A stretch of DNA of 64,000 nucleotides from Psychromonas arctica DSM 14288 (GCF_000482725.1 NZ_AXWP01000001.1:128394-192393); one strand, 5' to 3'. Shown: positions 8,101-19,379, numbered from the stretch's first letter. The notes: a model not told the origin generated them from the letters alone. Numbers and translations are program-made.

Positions 8101-9078
8101 AATACTTAACCGAGCAAATAGCGGCAGCACTTCTGTATCGCGTAATTTACGTTTAGTTAATGCTTCTGCGGTATCACGAATTTCACGTTCGCCATTCATA
8201 AAGATAAGAATGTCACCACGACCTAGACGTTGTAATTCATCAACTGCTTGAAAGATACCTTCAATTTGGTCGCCTGCGGCGGTTTCTTCTAAAGGACGAT
8301 ACAAGGTTTCAACGGGAAAAGTACGGCCGGAGACTTCAATAATTGGCGCGGCTTTACCACGTTTATCTGAAAAGTGTTGTGCAAAACGCTCTGGGTCGAT
8401 GGTTGCTGAAGTGATAATAACTTTTAAATCTGGGCGTTTTGGTAATAGACGTTTTAAATAGCCCATTAAGAAGTCGATGTTTAAACTACGTTCGTGGGCT
8501 TCATCGATAATGATGGTGTCATATTGACTTAAGAAGCGATCATTTTGTATTTCAGCTAATAAAATACCGTCGGTCATTAGTTTGATATAAGACAGCTCAC
8601 TGACTTTGTCAGTAAAACGAACACGATAACCTACTGTTTCGCCAAGCTCAGAATCTAACTCTTCAGCAATACGATTTGCCACAGTTCTAGCGGCTAAACG
8701 TCTCGGTTGAGTGTGACCAATTAGGCCCGATACTCCACGCCCTAGTTCTAAACATATTTTAGGGATCTGTGTGGTTTTACCAGAGCCTGTTTCACCGGCA
8801 ATAATCACTACTTGGTTTTCTGCAATGGCTTTCGCTATTTCATCTTTTTTCTGGCTAACGGGCAGGTCAGGATAAGTCACTTCTGGCAGGTTATCTAAAC
8901 GTTGCTTACGTTTATCCATTGATACTTGTATATCAATGGCGATTTTAGTCAGACTTTGTTCTACTTTTTCAGGCGATTTTAAGTTAGCAAGATCATCAAT
9001 CCTACGTTTTAAACGGAATTGATCTTTGTATAACACGTCATTTAAATGGTCTTTTAAAGCAGTAGCAGAAATGGTCAA
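5191..9078 (-). CDS. hrpA: ATP-dependent RNA helicase HrpA (DEAH family)
   Basis: A 1295-residue DEAH-box RNA helicase, the normal length for HrpA. Visible motifs, in order, are GETGSGKTTQ (Walker A, about residue 95), QPRR, DEAHERS (Walker B), SATID, TNVAETSLT and QRMGRCGR. The helicase-associated and OB-type domains and the long HrpA-specific C-terminus (DUF3418-like) follow. In E. coli HrpA acts on stalled ribosomes and on mRNA processing. The start is a TTG at 9076-9078 with AGGT upstream; it matches the N-terminal length of E. coli HrpA and no nearby ATG fits. The gene appears to stand alone, with a terminator just below its stop. Confidence 0.95.
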   Translation of the reverse strand: MTISATALKDHLNDVLYKDQFRLKRRIDDLANLKSPEKVEQSLTKIAIDIQVSMDKRKQRLDNLPEVTYPDLPVSQKKDEIAKAIAENQVVIIAGETGSGKTTQIPKICLELGRGVSGLIGHTQPRRLAARTVANRIAEELDSELGETVGYRVRFTDKVSELSYIKLMTDGILLAEIQNDRFLSQYDTIIIDEAHERSLNIDFLMGYLKRLLPKRPDLKVIITSATIDPERFAQHFSDKRGKAAPIIEVSGRTFPVETLYRPLEETAAGDQIEGIFQAVDELQRLGRGDILIFMNGEREIRDTAEALTKRKLRDTEVLPLFARLSIAEQNKIFQGHRGQRIVLATNVAETSLTIPGIKYVIDTGTVRISRYSYRTKVQRLPIEAISQASANQRMGRCGRVSEGVCIRLFSEEDFKGRPEFTDPEILRTNLSSVILQMLSLGLGELNKFPFVEPPEDRNIKDGLSLLEELGAVNLKAKDPRKKLTLLGRQLAKLPVDPRLARMILAAKEFNCVHEVMVISAALSIQDPRERPMDKQQASDEKHRRFQDKDSDFITYVNLWNYINEQREELSSSHFRKMCQKDFLAYMRVREWQDIYTQIKQVTDELDIKVSSTPSNFDDIHQALLAGLLSHIGLKDKDAEYLGARNSKFYMFPGSGLFKKQPKWGMFAELVETSKLFARVAARIKPEWVELQAQHLIKRSYAEPHWQKKSGVVGAFETQMLYGIPIVSKRKVIYTHIDPVLCRELFIRHALVEGEFETRHQFFKDNQALLNDIEELEHKSRRRDILVDDETLFLFYDEIVPQNVCSAKQFDSWWNKEKQQQPQLLNYQRDQVMAHDADKVTANAYPDHWQQGDFRLQLEYAFEPGTAQDGVTVNIPLALLNQISDQGFDWQIPALREELLVALIKTLPKPIRRNFVPAPNYAEAAMANLVPLQGPLLEAFEKQLLRMTGVRIPEDSWDLSALPTHLRIKFKVIDDKQKSVAVGTDLKLLQHDLKGKVKQTLSKVSKQGIEKSDLIEWDFGKLPTSFKKDHGGYEVKAYPALVDKNKSVAIELFDSEAKAQRYNQAGVRRLILLNVPSPIKYLQQSLPNKAKLGLYFNPFGQVKDLIDDCISCAVDAILDGEIHPQEAPEFELQKEKVRAELADKTLQITQQVEQVLTLAHAVNKQLKGKADLSMLVAKGDIKSQLERLIFPGFVCQVGEGKLNDIKRYLLALQKRLEKLPVNPNQDRLNTIELHDLEERYRALCKQLLSNENEHEGLAEVYWMMEELRVSLFAQQLGTPYPVSAKRVRLKLTELKG

Positions 9079-9326
9079 AACAATTACCTAGCAGAAACAA
9101 AAAAGTGATCCTAGCAAGGCTACTCGAAAAAGGATAGTCACGAAGGCTTGTTTATTATTGGGTAAACTAAATAGCCCCTCAATGAACTGTAATGATGCAA
9201 AGTCGGTTAACCTTGAAGTTGAATAAGGTGAGGCATTAAAGGCTCTTATTAGGTTAAGGTATTGAAGTTAAAATATTGAAGTTAAGGTATTGCAGCGATA
9301 GCATTGAGTGTCATTCTATAGGCACA

Positions 9327-9350
9327 AAAAAAGCAGGCAAGCCTGCTTTT
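9327..9350 (-). terminator. Terminator hairpin between the antiporter gene and hrpA
   Basis: AAAAAAGCAGGC pairs with GCCTGCTTTTT, 27 bp below the antiporter stop. Both strands end in a T run, so it can work in either direction. The rest of 9079-9376 shows only short direct repeats of TTGAAGTTA/TATTGAAGT type (about 9215-9290). Confidence 0.8.
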
Positions 9351-9376
9351 TAGTTTTATTCAAGGTTTAGTTTTTA

Positions 9377-10963
9377 TCACTGAAGAATGGGCGAAGAAAT
9401 TGAAGAACGAATTAAATATGTTTTCATCACCACAATCACGGTCACAAAGGCAGCGGCTGAGGCAACTAAAGCCCCTATCGTTGAACCAGTAAAGCCAATC
9501 ACCACAAAACCAACAATAGACACGAATGCCATTGCAAGCGCATAGGGTAATTGTGTTGCAACGTGGTCAATATGTTCACAACGTGCCCCCGTTGACGATA
9601 AAATAGTGGTATCTGAAATCGGAGAACAGTGGTCGCCAAATACAGAACCCGCTAATACCGCACTTAACATCGGTAACATCATGGTTAAATCCGTTGCGCC
9701 AGCCATATCACCGGCAATCGGTAACATAATGCCAAAGGTGCCCCAAGAAGTCCCTGTTGAGAACGCCATTGCGCCGGAAAGTACAAATAGAATAACCGGT
9801 AACCAATGTAATCCAATATTACCCTGTACTAAACTTGAGAGATAAGTGCCTGTATTCATATCGCCAATCACAGTACCAATAGACCAAGCAAAAAATAGAA
9901 TAATAATGGCACCAAACATTGATTTTGCACCAACCCACAAGGCAAATCTAATATTTGCAAAGGTTTGCTTTTGTCTTGCTACTGTCAATAAAGAAAGCGC
10001 TAAGCCGATTGAACCACCGTAAACTAAAGAAGCACCGACATCGGTATTCTCAAAGGCACCTAATACAGAGAAAGCTTGACCCGCTTCGGCTAATGCAGCG
10101 TTGCCGGTATAAAGCATAAAAAATAACGTACCGATAATTAAGCCAATGATTGGATAAATTAAATCGCCAACTTTACCTTGTTCATGCTCTTCAATACCCA
10201 TTTCATCTTGTAAATCGATATAGTCTTGCTCACCCTTGGTGATCTCTTTTTCTGCCATTGCTTCATGTTTTTTCATTGGCCCAATATCGAGCTTGAAAAT
10301 AATCACTGCAAATACCATTAATAAAGTGAATATCGCATAAAAGTTCATTGGAATTAACGCAACATAAGCCCCTAACGGCGAATACTCAGTCATACCATGA
10401 CTGACTAAAATACCGCTGATAATGGTCATGATGTAGGCCCCCCAACTTGAAACAGGCATCAGAATACACATTGGTGCAGCTGTTGAATCAAGTATGTAAG
10501 CTAATTTTTCGCGCGACACATTAAAGCGGTCAGTAACAGGACGAGAGATAGAGCCCACGGCTAAGCTATTAAAGTAATCATCAATAAAGATAAACACACC
10601 TAAAAAAGCTGCTAATAACGAAGCGCCACGTTTATCTTTAATATGATCTAGCGCCCAATCCGCAAAAGCACGCGTGCCACCAGAAAGCGTTAATACCGCC
10701 GTCATCATGCCCAGTAATAATAGGAAAGCGACAATACTCATATTCCAAGTATTTAAGCCGCCATCTTCAACTACCACACCTTTGACTGTGTTAAAGATGT
10801 AGCTTCCTGCTGCTACCACTGAAAAATCAACCAGTAATAAAGCACCTAATATAATACCTAAACCTAACGACAACAAAACTCGACGAGTAAGAATAGCTAA
10901 CCCCAGTGCAACCACTGCAGGTAAAATCGACAGCGTAGAAGCTGAAAAATCGATTAAAGACAT
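9377..10963 (-). CDS. Na+/H+ antiporter, NhaC family
   Basis: A 528-residue inner-membrane protein with about 12 hydrophobic segments and family hallmarks such as FIFIDDYFNSLAVGSISRPV and GDHCSPISDTTILSSTGA. NhaC-family proteins exchange sodium for protons, and some relatives carry lactate/malate or amino acids, so the exact substrate is open. I place the start at the ATG at 10963, preceded by AAAGGAAAG. An in-frame start 19 codons upstream gives a cysteine-rich, unlikely leader. It is monocistronic, with its own terminator. Sodium handling suits a marine host. Confidence 0.85.
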   Translation of the reverse strand: MSLIDFSASTLSILPAVVALGLAILTRRVLLSLGLGIILGALLLVDFSVVAAGSYIFNTVKGVVVEDGGLNTWNMSIVAFLLLLGMMTAVLTLSGGTRAFADWALDHIKDKRGASLLAAFLGVFIFIDDYFNSLAVGSISRPVTDRFNVSREKLAYILDSTAAPMCILMPVSSWGAYIMTIISGILVSHGMTEYSPLGAYVALIPMNFYAIFTLLMVFAVIIFKLDIGPMKKHEAMAEKEITKGEQDYIDLQDEMGIEEHEQGKVGDLIYPIIGLIIGTLFFMLYTGNAALAEAGQAFSVLGAFENTDVGASLVYGGSIGLALSLLTVARQKQTFANIRFALWVGAKSMFGAIIILFFAWSIGTVIGDMNTGTYLSSLVQGNIGLHWLPVILFVLSGAMAFSTGTSWGTFGIMLPIAGDMAGATDLTMMLPMLSAVLAGSVFGDHCSPISDTTILSSTGARCEHIDHVATQLPYALAMAFVSIVGFVVIGFTGSTIGALVASAAAFVTVIVVMKTYLIRSSISSPILQ

Positions 10964-11090
10964 TAATCTTTCCTTTGTTCTACATTTGAAAATAAACTGT
11001 ACGATACAGCAGACTTTCAAATGTTTTTAATATGACCGGTACAAAATACCGAATTTAAGGGAACGGGATTTTAACCTACTTTTAAAACAA

Positions 11091-11123
11091 AAAAACCCCC
11101 TGCTCTAAAAAGAGAGGGGGTTT
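11091..11123 (-). terminator. Terminator of the gltBD operon
   Basis: AAACCCCCT pairs with AGGGGGTTT, with an inner CTCT/AGAG stem and a one-base bulge. On the minus strand it is followed by a long T run. It lies 73 bp below the gltD stop. Confidence 0.85.
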
Positions 11124-11195
11124 ATTAACACTAAAACTGCATGTTAAGTAATGTTGTTAGTATATTGCCTAACAAACAACCAATAATGGTCTGTT

Positions 11196-12665
11196 TTAAT
11201 TAGCCATCATTAATGAATCATTGATACATTCAAGGTTAGAGTTACCCATCAAGTATGTATCGATAGCACGTGAAGCTTCACGCCCTTCATTAATACAACG
11301 TACGATCAGGGACTGACCTGTACGCATATCGCCTGCAGCAAATACACCTGCTTGCGTAGTTTGGTAATCGTTAGTTTTAACGTTACCGCGCTCATCTAAG
11401 CCAATTGCTAACTGTGCTAATACACCTGTTGGTTCTGGGTGTAAGAAACCCATTGCCAAGAATGCTTTAGTACAAGGAATTGAACGTACAGAACCTTCAA
11501 TTTCTTTAAAGTTAGGACGTTGACCCGGTGCCGCTTCTTCCCATTCGATATCTGCAACCACTAACTCTTTAACGTTACCATTTTCATCACCGATGAATTC
11601 TTTGGTTAGGATTGACCAATGACGATCCACACCTTCTTCATGTGAAGTAGTTGTTTTTAAGATCATTGGGTACGAAGGCCAAGGCATGTTAACGGTACGT
11701 TTCTCAGGTGGAATCGGCATGATCTCCACTTGCGTAACAGACGCAGCTTTATGACGGTTAGAAGTACCTACACAATCAGAACCTGTATCACCACCACCGA
11801 TAACTACAACATGGTCATCTGCAGCATGAATTTCTTCAGTCTTAAGATCCATACCGTTTGCACGGCGGTTATTTTGACCTAGGAATTCCATTGCAAAATG
11901 AACACCTTTTAAGTCACGACCAGGGATTGGTAGGTCACGAGGAACCGTAGAACCACCTGTTAATAACACAACATCAAATTGCTTGCGCAAATCTTTTGCA
12001 TCAAAATCAACGCCAATGTGTGCATTCACAACCATTTTAATACCAGCTGCTTCCATTACTGCGATCTTACGATCGATAATGTCCATACCTAGTTTAAAGT
12101 CAGGAATACCAAAGCGTAACAAACCACCTATTTTTTCATCGCGCTCATAAACCGTCACAGTATGACCTGCTGAGTTTAATTGCTCTGCCGCTGCAAGACC
12201 TGCAGGACCCGACCCGATGATAGCAATGGTTTTACCGCTACGAGACCTTGGTATTTTTGGTTGAACATAACCATTCTCGTATGCTTTTTCTACAATTGTT
12301 TTTTCAATATTACAAATTGTAATTGGATCTTGGTTAATACCCAAAACACATGATGTTTCACATGGAGCAGGACAAACACGCCCAGTAAATTCAGGAAAGT
12401 TATTCGTTGAGCTTAGAATATCCCAAGCTTCTAACCAACTTTCGCGGTAAACCGCATCGTTGAATTCCGGAATGATGTTACCAATTGGACAACCGTTATG
12501 ACAAAACGGTACGCCACAGTCCATACAACGAGAGGCTTGGTCATTAATCTTTTTACCAAACACGCCGTTTTGTACAAACTCTTTATTATCTTTTAGACGC
12601 TCTTCAACCGATAATTTCGGTGGAAGTTCACGACCTAATTCTAAAAATCCAGTAGGCTTACCCAT
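11196..12665 (-). CDS. gltD: Glutamate synthase (NADPH) small subunit
   Basis: A 489-residue flavoprotein that passes electrons from NADPH to the large subunit for glutamate synthesis from glutamine and 2-oxoglutarate. The N-terminus has the two cysteine clusters for 4Fe-4S centres (CMDCGVPFCHNGCPIGN and CPAPCETSCV). The FAD-binding GSGPAGLAAAEQL follows at about residue 151 and the NADPH-binding GGGDTGSDC at about 290. The C-terminal GDMRTGQSLIV closes the FAD site. Its ATG overlaps the gltB stop by one base (TAATG), which indicates translational coupling. The gene is complete. Confidence 0.97.
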   Translation of the reverse strand: MGKPTGFLELGRELPPKLSVEERLKDNKEFVQNGVFGKKINDQASRCMDCGVPFCHNGCPIGNIIPEFNDAVYRESWLEAWDILSSTNNFPEFTGRVCPAPCETSCVLGINQDPITICNIEKTIVEKAYENGYVQPKIPRSRSGKTIAIIGSGPAGLAAAEQLNSAGHTVTVYERDEKIGGLLRFGIPDFKLGMDIIDRKIAVMEAAGIKMVVNAHIGVDFDAKDLRKQFDVVLLTGGSTVPRDLPIPGRDLKGVHFAMEFLGQNNRRANGMDLKTEEIHAADDHVVVIGGGDTGSDCVGTSNRHKAASVTQVEIMPIPPEKRTVNMPWPSYPMILKTTTSHEEGVDRHWSILTKEFIGDENGNVKELVVADIEWEEAAPGQRPNFKEIEGSVRSIPCTKAFLAMGFLHPEPTGVLAQLAIGLDERGNVKTNDYQTTQAGVFAAGDMRTGQSLIVRCINEGREASRAIDTYLMGNSNLECINDSLMMAN

Positions 12666-15600
12666 TATGCTGCTTCTCCTTTCACTCGAGCTGCTAATGC
12701 CGCTTTATAATCACGAGGCATCACTTTAACAACTTTTGCTAAGCTTGCTTCAACATCTGCTAAGAACTTAGCCGCCATATTAGACTCCGTAAGCTCTAAA
12801 TGTTTAGTGACTTTGGCAATTAACAGGTCTTTATCTGCTTGATCAAGAGGATCGAGGTCAACCAGTTCCATATTACAATTAGCAGCAAACTTATCATCTT
12901 GGTCCCAAATATAAGCAACACCGCCACTCATACCCGCCGCAAAGTTACGACCCGTAGACCCTAAGTTGATCATTATACCGCCAGTCATGTATTCACAACC
13001 GTGATCACCGACACCTTCAACAACCACTTCTGCACCCGAGTTACGTACACAGAAACGTTCACCAGCCATACCATTAATGTATGATTGACCAGATGTTGCC
13101 CCATAAAAACATACGTTACCGACGATAATATTATCTTTAGCAACTAATGTTGATGAGCGGTATGGATAAACCACGATTTGACCACCAGATAAACCTTTAC
13201 CCCAGTAATCATTTGCGTCGCCTTCAACAGTAAACTCAACACCCTTAGCAAGGAAACAACCAAATGATTGTCCCGCAGAGCCTTTGAATTTAACTTGCAT
13301 CGGTTTTGGTAAACCTTTGTCGTCATAGACTTTTGAAATTTCATTAGAAAGCATGGTGCCACAAGAACGGTCGATATTAGTGATAGGGAATTCACCCGAT
13401 ACTGCTTCGCCTTTCTCTAACGCTGGTGCTGCTAACTCAATTAATTTTCTATCTAATACTGCTTCAAGGTTATGATTTTGAGTTGTTTGGTTAAACATCC
13501 CATCTTCTTTTTTACCCTGTTGCTTGAATAGAATAGTGCTTAAATCTAAGTTTTTATATTTCCAGTGCGTCACATCTTCGCGTACTTTCAAGTTCTGTGT
13601 TTGGCCAACCATTTCAGTGATTGATTTATAACCTAACATCGCCATGTTTTCACGCATGCCTTGAACCATGTAACCAAAGAAAGTAACAACATCATCGACA
13701 CGACCGTCAAACCGCTCACGTAATGTTTTGTTTTGTGTTGCGATACCAACAGGACAAGTATTTAAATGACACTTACGCATCATAATACAACCTTCAACTA
13801 CTAAAGCAGCGGTTGCAACGCCCCATTCTTCAGAACCTAGTAACGCAGCAATAGTTAAGTCACGTGGTGTTTTCATCTGACCATCAGCTTGTAACACAAC
13901 ACGGTTACGTAAACCGTTCTTCATTAGCGTTTGATGTGCTTCAGATAGACCTAATTCCCACGGTAAACCAGCATGACGAATAGATGATAATGGAGACGCA
14001 CCTGTACCACCGTCAAAACCAGCGATCAAAATAACATCAGCTTTCGCTTTAGCAACACCCGATGCAATCGTACCAACACCCGCTTCTGATACTAATTTAA
14101 CGTTAACACGGCCTTCACGGTTCGCATTTTTCAAATCGTAGATAAGCTGTGCTAAATCTTCGATTGAGTAAATATCGTGATGCGGTGGTGGCGAAATCAA
14201 GCCAACGCCTGGTGTAGAGTGACGTGTACGACCAATCCAGTCATCAACTTTGTGGCCAGGTAATTGACCACCCTCACCTGGTTTTGCGCCCTGAGCCATT
14301 TTAATTTGGATTTCAGCTGCGTTAGTTAGGTAATAAGAAGTTACACCAAAACGACCCGATGCAACCTGTTTGATTGCAGAGCGTTCCCAATCACCATTTT
14401 CTTTTGGTTTGAAACGGATTGGATCTTCACCACCTTCACCAGAGTTTGACTTCGCGCCAATTCGGTTCATTGCAATCGCAAGTGTTGAGTGAGCTTCATG
14501 TGAGATAGAGCCAAAGCTCATTGCACCTGTCGCAAAACGTTTTAGAATTGATTCAGCTGGCTCTACTTCGTCAATTGAAATTGGACCTGTTTCTTTAGGT
14601 ACAAATACAAATTGGCTACGTAAAGTCGCGGCATCATCACCCTGTTTATCAACGGCTTCAGCGTATTGTTTGAACTGCTCGTAATTTTTGTTACGAGTAG
14701 ACTCTTGCAATAATGAGATCGTTGTTGGGTTAAATAAATGCTTTTCGCCACGTTGCTTCCACTGGTATACACCACCCACATCTAAACGTTGCGCAGGTAC
14801 TGCACGTAATGGATAAGCAAAACGGTGACGCACTAGGATTTCATGTGCAATATCATCAATTGATAAACCTTGAATACGCGTTACAGTGCCTTTGAAGTAA
14901 TCATCAACCACTGCTTTGCTAATACCCAATGCTTCAAATATTTGCGCACCTTGATAAGACTGAATCGTTGAGATACCCATTTTTGAGAAAATCTTCAACA
15001 GACCTGCATCAATCGCATATTTGTAAGATTTAAAGATCTCATCAACAGATTTATCAGCTGGTAAACGTTTCTTATTTTGTAGATCAACAATCATTTCTTC
15101 AATTAAGTAAGCATTTACGGCAGAAGCACCGTAACCAATTACTGTTGCAAAATGATGTGTTTCACGTACATCGCCTGTCTCTACTACGATGTCGCACATA
15201 GCACGCAAGCCACGTTTGATTAAGTAGTGATGCACTGCACCTGTTACTAACATAGCAGGAATTGGCGCATGGTCAGACGTTGCATTACGGTCAGAAAGAA
15301 TGATGATTGAGTAACCATCGTGAATCGCATCTTCTGCATAACGACAAATACGTGCTAATGCTTTCTTAAGCTTACCTTTTTCACCTGTTGCTAAAAAGAA
15401 GGTTTCTAATGTTTTAGCTTGTAGATGTTTGTCATCTAATGCATTAATTTTTTGTAATTCAGCATTACTTAATACAGGCGACTCAAGTTCAACTTTATGA
15501 CAATGCTCTGGCGTTTCTGCCAATAAGTTTTTGTCTTTACCTAAATAAGTATTTAGCGACATAACCATACGCTCACGAATCGGATCGATTGGTGGGTTAG

Positions 15601-17185
15601 TTACTTGCGCAAACAACTGTTTAAAGTAATGCGATAAATGTTGAGATTGATGAGAAAGAACCGCTAACGGCCAATCCACACCCATTGCACCTAACGGCTC
15701 TTTACCGTCACGGAACATCGGTAAGATAATTTCATTTACTTCTTCAGAAGTCACACCGAAAGCTTGTAAACGTTTTAATAACTTACCAGCATCTGGTTGG
15801 ATATTACGTTCAAGCGCAGCAGGTTGATCTTCTAATTTAACAAGGTTGTTTGCTAACCAAGTTTCGTAAGGTTTTCTAGCGGCAATTCCGTCTTTTACTT
15901 CATCATCAGAAATAATGCGGCCTTGCTCAAGGTCAGCAACAAAGATACGACCCGGTTGTAAACGTCCACGTAACTTAATGTTCTTAGGATCGATTTCAAC
16001 AACACCTGATTCAGATGCCATTACTAGGAAGTCATCTTTAGTCACAGTGTAACGAGATGGACGTAAACCATTACGGTCAAGTGTTGCACCTACTTGAACA
16101 CCATCAGTGAAACAAACAGAAGCTGGGCCATCCCATGGTTCCATTAAGTTTGCATGATATTGGTAGAAAGCACGACGCTTTGGATCCATGTTTTTATTTT
16201 CTTGCCAAGCTTCTGGGATCATCATCATCAATGCATGAGGCAGACTACGTCCAGACAGCACTAATAATTCTAATGCCATATCAAAGCTTGCTGAATCAGA
16301 CATACCATCAGTACAGATTGGCATTAACATGTCTAATTCTGAACGAGTGAAAAACTCAGCTTCAAGCAAAGCTTCACGCGCTTTCATCCAGTTGATATTA
16401 CCGCGAACCGTATTAATCTCGCCATTGTGAGCAATGTAACGGAACGGTTGCGCTAAACGCCAACGTGGGAATGTGTTTGTTGAAAAACGAGAATGAACCA
16501 GTGCAAGTGCAGTCACCATACTTGGATTTTGTAAATCTAAGAAGTATTGTGGCACTTGTTCAGTGGTTAATTGACCTTTATATACAATCGTTTTGTAAGA
16601 GAAAGTATTAATGTAAAAGTTATCTTCGATACCTTGAACTGACTCTAAACAAATACGTGTTGCATAATTACGTAGAATAAATAATTTACGTTCTAATACA
16701 GCAGGCTCCATATCAGGACCGCCAGTCACAAACATATGTTCGAATTGTGGCTCGCTGCTTAATGGATCAGCACCTATCATTGAGTTGTCGGTAGGTAATA
16801 CACGGTAACCAATCACTTCAAGAGAAAGACGTTCAGCAGTTCTTGCTAAAATTTCGCGACAATGATCACGATGATTTTCATCTTTAGGGAATAGAATGGT
16901 TCCTACACCGTATTGATCAAATTTAGGAAGGGTAATGCCTTCTTTTAATGCTTCTGTTACTAAAAACTCATGTGGTTTTTGTAAAAGAATACCCGCGCCA
17001 TCACCACTACATGGATCGCAACCTTGACCACCACGGTGTTCCATACGCGCTAGCATATCTAGAGCTTGTGTCACAATCTTGTGAGACTTGCTGTTTTTTA
17101 GATGTGCGACGAAACCGATACCACAAGCATCATGTTCCAGTTCAGGCACATAAAGGCCTTGAGCGTTTTGCTCTATATTAGTCAT
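12665..17185 (-). CDS. gltB: Glutamate synthase (NADPH) large subunit
   Basis: A 1506-residue glutamate synthase alpha subunit. The N-terminal glutamine amidotransferase domain starts at Cys21 of HDACGIGF, which becomes the N-terminal nucleophile after a 20-residue propeptide is removed. A central domain and the FMN/3Fe-4S synthase domain follow ([37 protein letters not shown]), then the GXGXG beta-helix domain. I place the start at the ATG at 17185 (MTNIEQN), which has GAAGGA seven bases upstream. A TTG five codons earlier overlaps that site and is unlikely. It is the first gene of gltBD. Confidence 0.97.
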   Translation of the reverse strand: MTNIEQNAQGLYVPELEHDACGIGFVAHLKNSKSHKIVTQALDMLARMEHRGGQGCDPCSGDGAGILLQKPHEFLVTEALKEGITLPKFDQYGVGTILFPKDENHRDHCREILARTAERLSLEVIGYRVLPTDNSMIGADPLSSEPQFEHMFVTGGPDMEPAVLERKLFILRNYATRICLESVQGIEDNFYINTFSYKTIVYKGQLTTEQVPQYFLDLQNPSMVTALALVHSRFSTNTFPRWRLAQPFRYIAHNGEINTVRGNINWMKAREALLEAEFFTRSELDMLMPICTDGMSDSASFDMALELLVLSGRSLPHALMMMIPEAWQENKNMDPKRRAFYQYHANLMEPWDGPASVCFTDGVQVGATLDRNGLRPSRYTVTKDDFLVMASESGVVEIDPKNIKLRGRLQPGRIFVADLEQGRIISDDEVKDGIAARKPYETWLANNLVKLEDQPAALERNIQPDAGKLLKRLQAFGVTSEEVNEIILPMFRDGKEPLGAMGVDWPLAVLSHQSQHLSHYFKQLFAQVTNPPIDPIRERMVMSLNTYLGKDKNLLAETPEHCHKVELESPVLSNAELQKINALDDKHLQAKTLETFFLATGEKGKLKKALARICRYAEDAIHDGYSIIILSDRNATSDHAPIPAMLVTGAVHHYLIKRGLRAMCDIVVETGDVRETHHFATVIGYGASAVNAYLIEEMIVDLQNKKRLPADKSVDEIFKSYKYAIDAGLLKIFSKMGISTIQSYQGAQIFEALGISKAVVDDYFKGTVTRIQGLSIDDIAHEILVRHRFAYPLRAVPAQRLDVGGVYQWKQRGEKHLFNPTTISLLQESTRNKNYEQFKQYAEAVDKQGDDAATLRSQFVFVPKETGPISIDEVEPAESILKRFATGAMSFGSISHEAHSTLAIAMNRIGAKSNSGEGGEDPIRFKPKENGDWERSAIKQVASGRFGVTSYYLTNAAEIQIKMAQGAKPGEGGQLPGHKVDDWIGRTRHSTPGVGLISPPPHHDIYSIEDLAQLIYDLKNANREGRVNVKLVSEAGVGTIASGVAKAKADVILIAGFDGGTGASPLSSIRHAGLPWELGLSEAHQTLMKNGLRNRVVLQADGQMKTPRDLTIAALLGSEEWGVATAALVVEGCIMMRKCHLNTCPVGIATQNKTLRERFDGRVDDVVTFFGYMVQGMRENMAMLGYKSITEMVGQTQNLKVREDVTHWKYKNLDLSTILFKQQGKKEDGMFNQTTQNHNLEAVLDRKLIELAAPALEKGEAVSGEFPITNIDRSCGTMLSNEISKVYDDKGLPKPMQVKFKGSAGQSFGCFLAKGVEFTVEGDANDYWGKGLSGGQIVVYPYRSSTLVAKDNIIVGNVCFYGATSGQSYINGMAGERFCVRNSGAEVVVEGVGDHGCEYMTGGIMINLGSTGRNFAAGMSGGVAYIWDQDDKFAANCNMELVDLDPLDQADKDLLIAKVTKHLELTESNMAAKFLADVEASLAKVVKVMPRDYKAALAARVKGEAA

Positions 17186-17871
17186 AAACATGTCCTTCAA
17201 GATAAAACAGTAATGTTACTTAACTGTAAGATCTAATGTTTTCGAAGTGCTACACACGACTTGTAATTGAGTTACCAAAAACAAGCAATTAATTTTTTTA
17301 CTTTTTTTGTAAAGGAAACTACTTTCTTATGAAAAGTGCACTTAACAAAAACTCCCTTGACCAAGAAATAACGCGCATAAAAGCAGTATAAGCACAGGAC
17401 TTATACATTATTTCTTGAAATCACCCTACTGTTAAAGGTGTAATTTTGTCTGTATTCTATCTTTTAAGCGGCATAAAATCCAATTTTCTTATTCACTTCA
17501 GCCGCACTCCCGTGTTAAAGCAATGTTAACTGCATCAGAACCCTTGTTATCACCCTGTTAAAGCCTATGATCCACTAGGAATAAAGCGAGATGGGAGATG
17601 ACGTCTAAAGACAATGATAAAGATAACTACTAACAAAGGTAGACTCAAACGTTATAAAGCGCTTACTTCATGAATTTATATTTACGAATAATGCATATAA
17701 ATTCATAAAAAACTAACTTAACGCTGTTTGATAAAGTAAAGATATCACCATAATATGCTTAACGGCTAGATTTTATTGTCATTAACTAAATGACCGTTTC
17801 GATAAAGACAATATTCGCTTTAGACAGCAAAAAGCGTAAAATGTTTTTTTATCCTAAACCACGGCTATCCA
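17186..17871. other. Long intergenic region between gltB and the MFS gene
   Basis: About 690 bp upstream of both divergent genes. It is AT-rich with no convincing reading frame. It must contain the gltBD promoter and probably that of the rightward MFS gene. No clear operator or hairpin could be assigned by eye. Confidence 0.5.
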
Positions 17872-19053
17872 ATGAAAACGCATCCTTTTTTACAAAAACC
17901 TGAAAGTTTATTACTTGTGATGGCCTTTATCATGCCATTAGTATTTTCCGTATGGATGGTGCTATTGAATAACTTTGTGGTTGAAAAAGCAGCCTTTACA
18001 GGTGTTGAAATAGGAATTTTACAAAGTTTACGTGAAATCCCCGGCTTTTTAGCTTTTACTGTTATTTACGTTCTATTATTTATTAAAGAACAACGCTTAG
18101 CTATCCTCTCTTTAGGTATAACATCGGTAGGGGTTGCCATCACAGGCTACTTTCCACAAGTGATGGGGTTATATTTGACGACTATGTTAATGTCGATCGG
18201 GTTTCATTATTTCGAAACAGTTAATCAATCACTCACCCTGCAATGGATCAATAAATCTGAAGCTGCCCATTTCATGGGCCGAATACTTTCTGTTAAAGCC
18301 ATCGCCTCATTGCTTGCTTATGCCAGTGTTTGGATTTTGATGGACTACTTTAACGTTAGTTATGAAGTGACTTATTTATTATTTGGTGGGTTAGGCTTAG
18401 TATTAACTCTCATTTTAGCCTCAGCTTTTAAACAATTTCCGCCACTTACTGAACAAAGCAAAAAATTTATTATAAAAAAACGCTATTGGTTATATTACGC
18501 ACTGACTTTTTTCAGTGGTGCACGTCGACAGATTTTTGTCGTGTTTGCCGGTTTCTTAATGGTAGAAAAATTCCATTACAGCGTCGCTGAAATCAGCGCG
18601 TTATTCTTAATAAACTATGTTTTCAATTGGCTCTTTGCGGCAAAAATTGGCAGATTAATCGGTCACTTTGGAGAACGCTCAGTTTTGTTATTTGAATATA
18701 TCGGATTGGTTATCTTATTTATTTGTTACGGCTTAGTAGAAAACAGTACTCTTGCGGCTTCGTTATATGTCATCGACCATTTGTTTTTTGCTTTAGCAAT
18801 TGCGATTAAAACGTACTTCCAAAAAATAGCGAATCCTGAAGATATCGCCGCGACTGCCGGCATTAGTTTTTCTATTAATCATATTGCAGCAGTAGTGATC
18901 CCGGTATTATTAGGTTTAGTGTGGATAGTCAATCCCTCGTGGGTATTTTACTGTGGTGCAGGTTTTGCACTTTGTTCTTTAGGTCTTTCTTTTCTCATTC
19001 CTAACAACCCTTCAAAGGGCAATGAATTTACTTATCAAACAAAAGAAGCCTAA
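17872..19053 (+). CDS. Major facilitator superfamily transporter
   Basis: A 393-residue membrane protein with about 12 hydrophobic segments in two halves separated by a charged loop (FKQFPPLTEQSKKFIIKKRYW, near residue 205). This is the MFS fold. It lacks marks that would identify a substrate. The start has no strong ribosome-binding site. It ends three bases before the alkyltransferase-like gene, so the two are probably co-transcribed. Their functional link is not evident. Confidence 0.75.
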   Translation: MKTHPFLQKPESLLLVMAFIMPLVFSVWMVLLNNFVVEKAAFTGVEIGILQSLREIPGFLAFTVIYVLLFIKEQRLAILSLGITSVGVAITGYFPQVMGLYLTTMLMSIGFHYFETVNQSLTLQWINKSEAAHFMGRILSVKAIASLLAYASVWILMDYFNVSYEVTYLLFGGLGLVLTLILASAFKQFPPLTEQSKKFIIKKRYWLYYALTFFSGARRQIFVVFAGFLMVEKFHYSVAEISALFLINYVFNWLFAAKIGRLIGHFGERSVLLFEYIGLVILFICYGLVENSTLAASLYVIDHLFFALAIAIKTYFQKIANPEDIAATAGISFSINHIAAVVIPVLLGLVWIVNPSWVFYCGAGFALCSLGLSFLIPNNPSKGNEFTYQTKEA

Positions 19054-19056
19054 AAG

Positions 19057-19356
19057 ATGGAAGAATTTGCACAAAATATCTATACCATTTTGTCTTATTT
19101 AGGCGAAGGTAAATTAATAACCTATGGGCAACTAGCGAAACAAGCCGGCTTTCCTCTTCATTCCCGCCATGTTGGCAAGGTACTAGCGAGGCTACCTAAA
19201 GATTCCCGCTTACCCTGGTTCAGAGTGGTAAATTCGCAAGGTAAAATATCGCTAATAGGCGAGGCATTTATCAGGCAAAAATCGTTATTGGAAAAAGAAG
19301 GAATAGAAATAACTGACCAAGGTAAAATTGTAAAATTTAAGCAGTACTTGGATTAA
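19057..19356 (+). CDS. atl: Alkyltransferase-like protein (MGMT family, no active-site Cys)
   Basis: A 99-residue protein of the methylguanine-DNA methyltransferase DNA-binding domain family. The active-site PCHRV of true methyltransferases is replaced by PWFRVV (Trp54), the mark of alkyltransferase-like (ATL/YbaZ) proteins. These bind O6-alkylguanine without repairing it and flag it for nucleotide excision repair. GKLITYGQLA and RHVGKVLARLP form the helix-turn-helix side that grips DNA. The gene follows the MFS gene with a three-base gap. It looks complete. Confidence 0.9.
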   Translation: MEEFAQNIYTILSYLGEGKLITYGQLAKQAGFPLHSRHVGKVLARLPKDSRLPWFRVVNSQGKISLIGEAFIRQKSLLEKEGIEITDQGKIVKFKQYLD

Positions 19357-19379
19357 ATATCAGTTAAAGCTAATTCAAC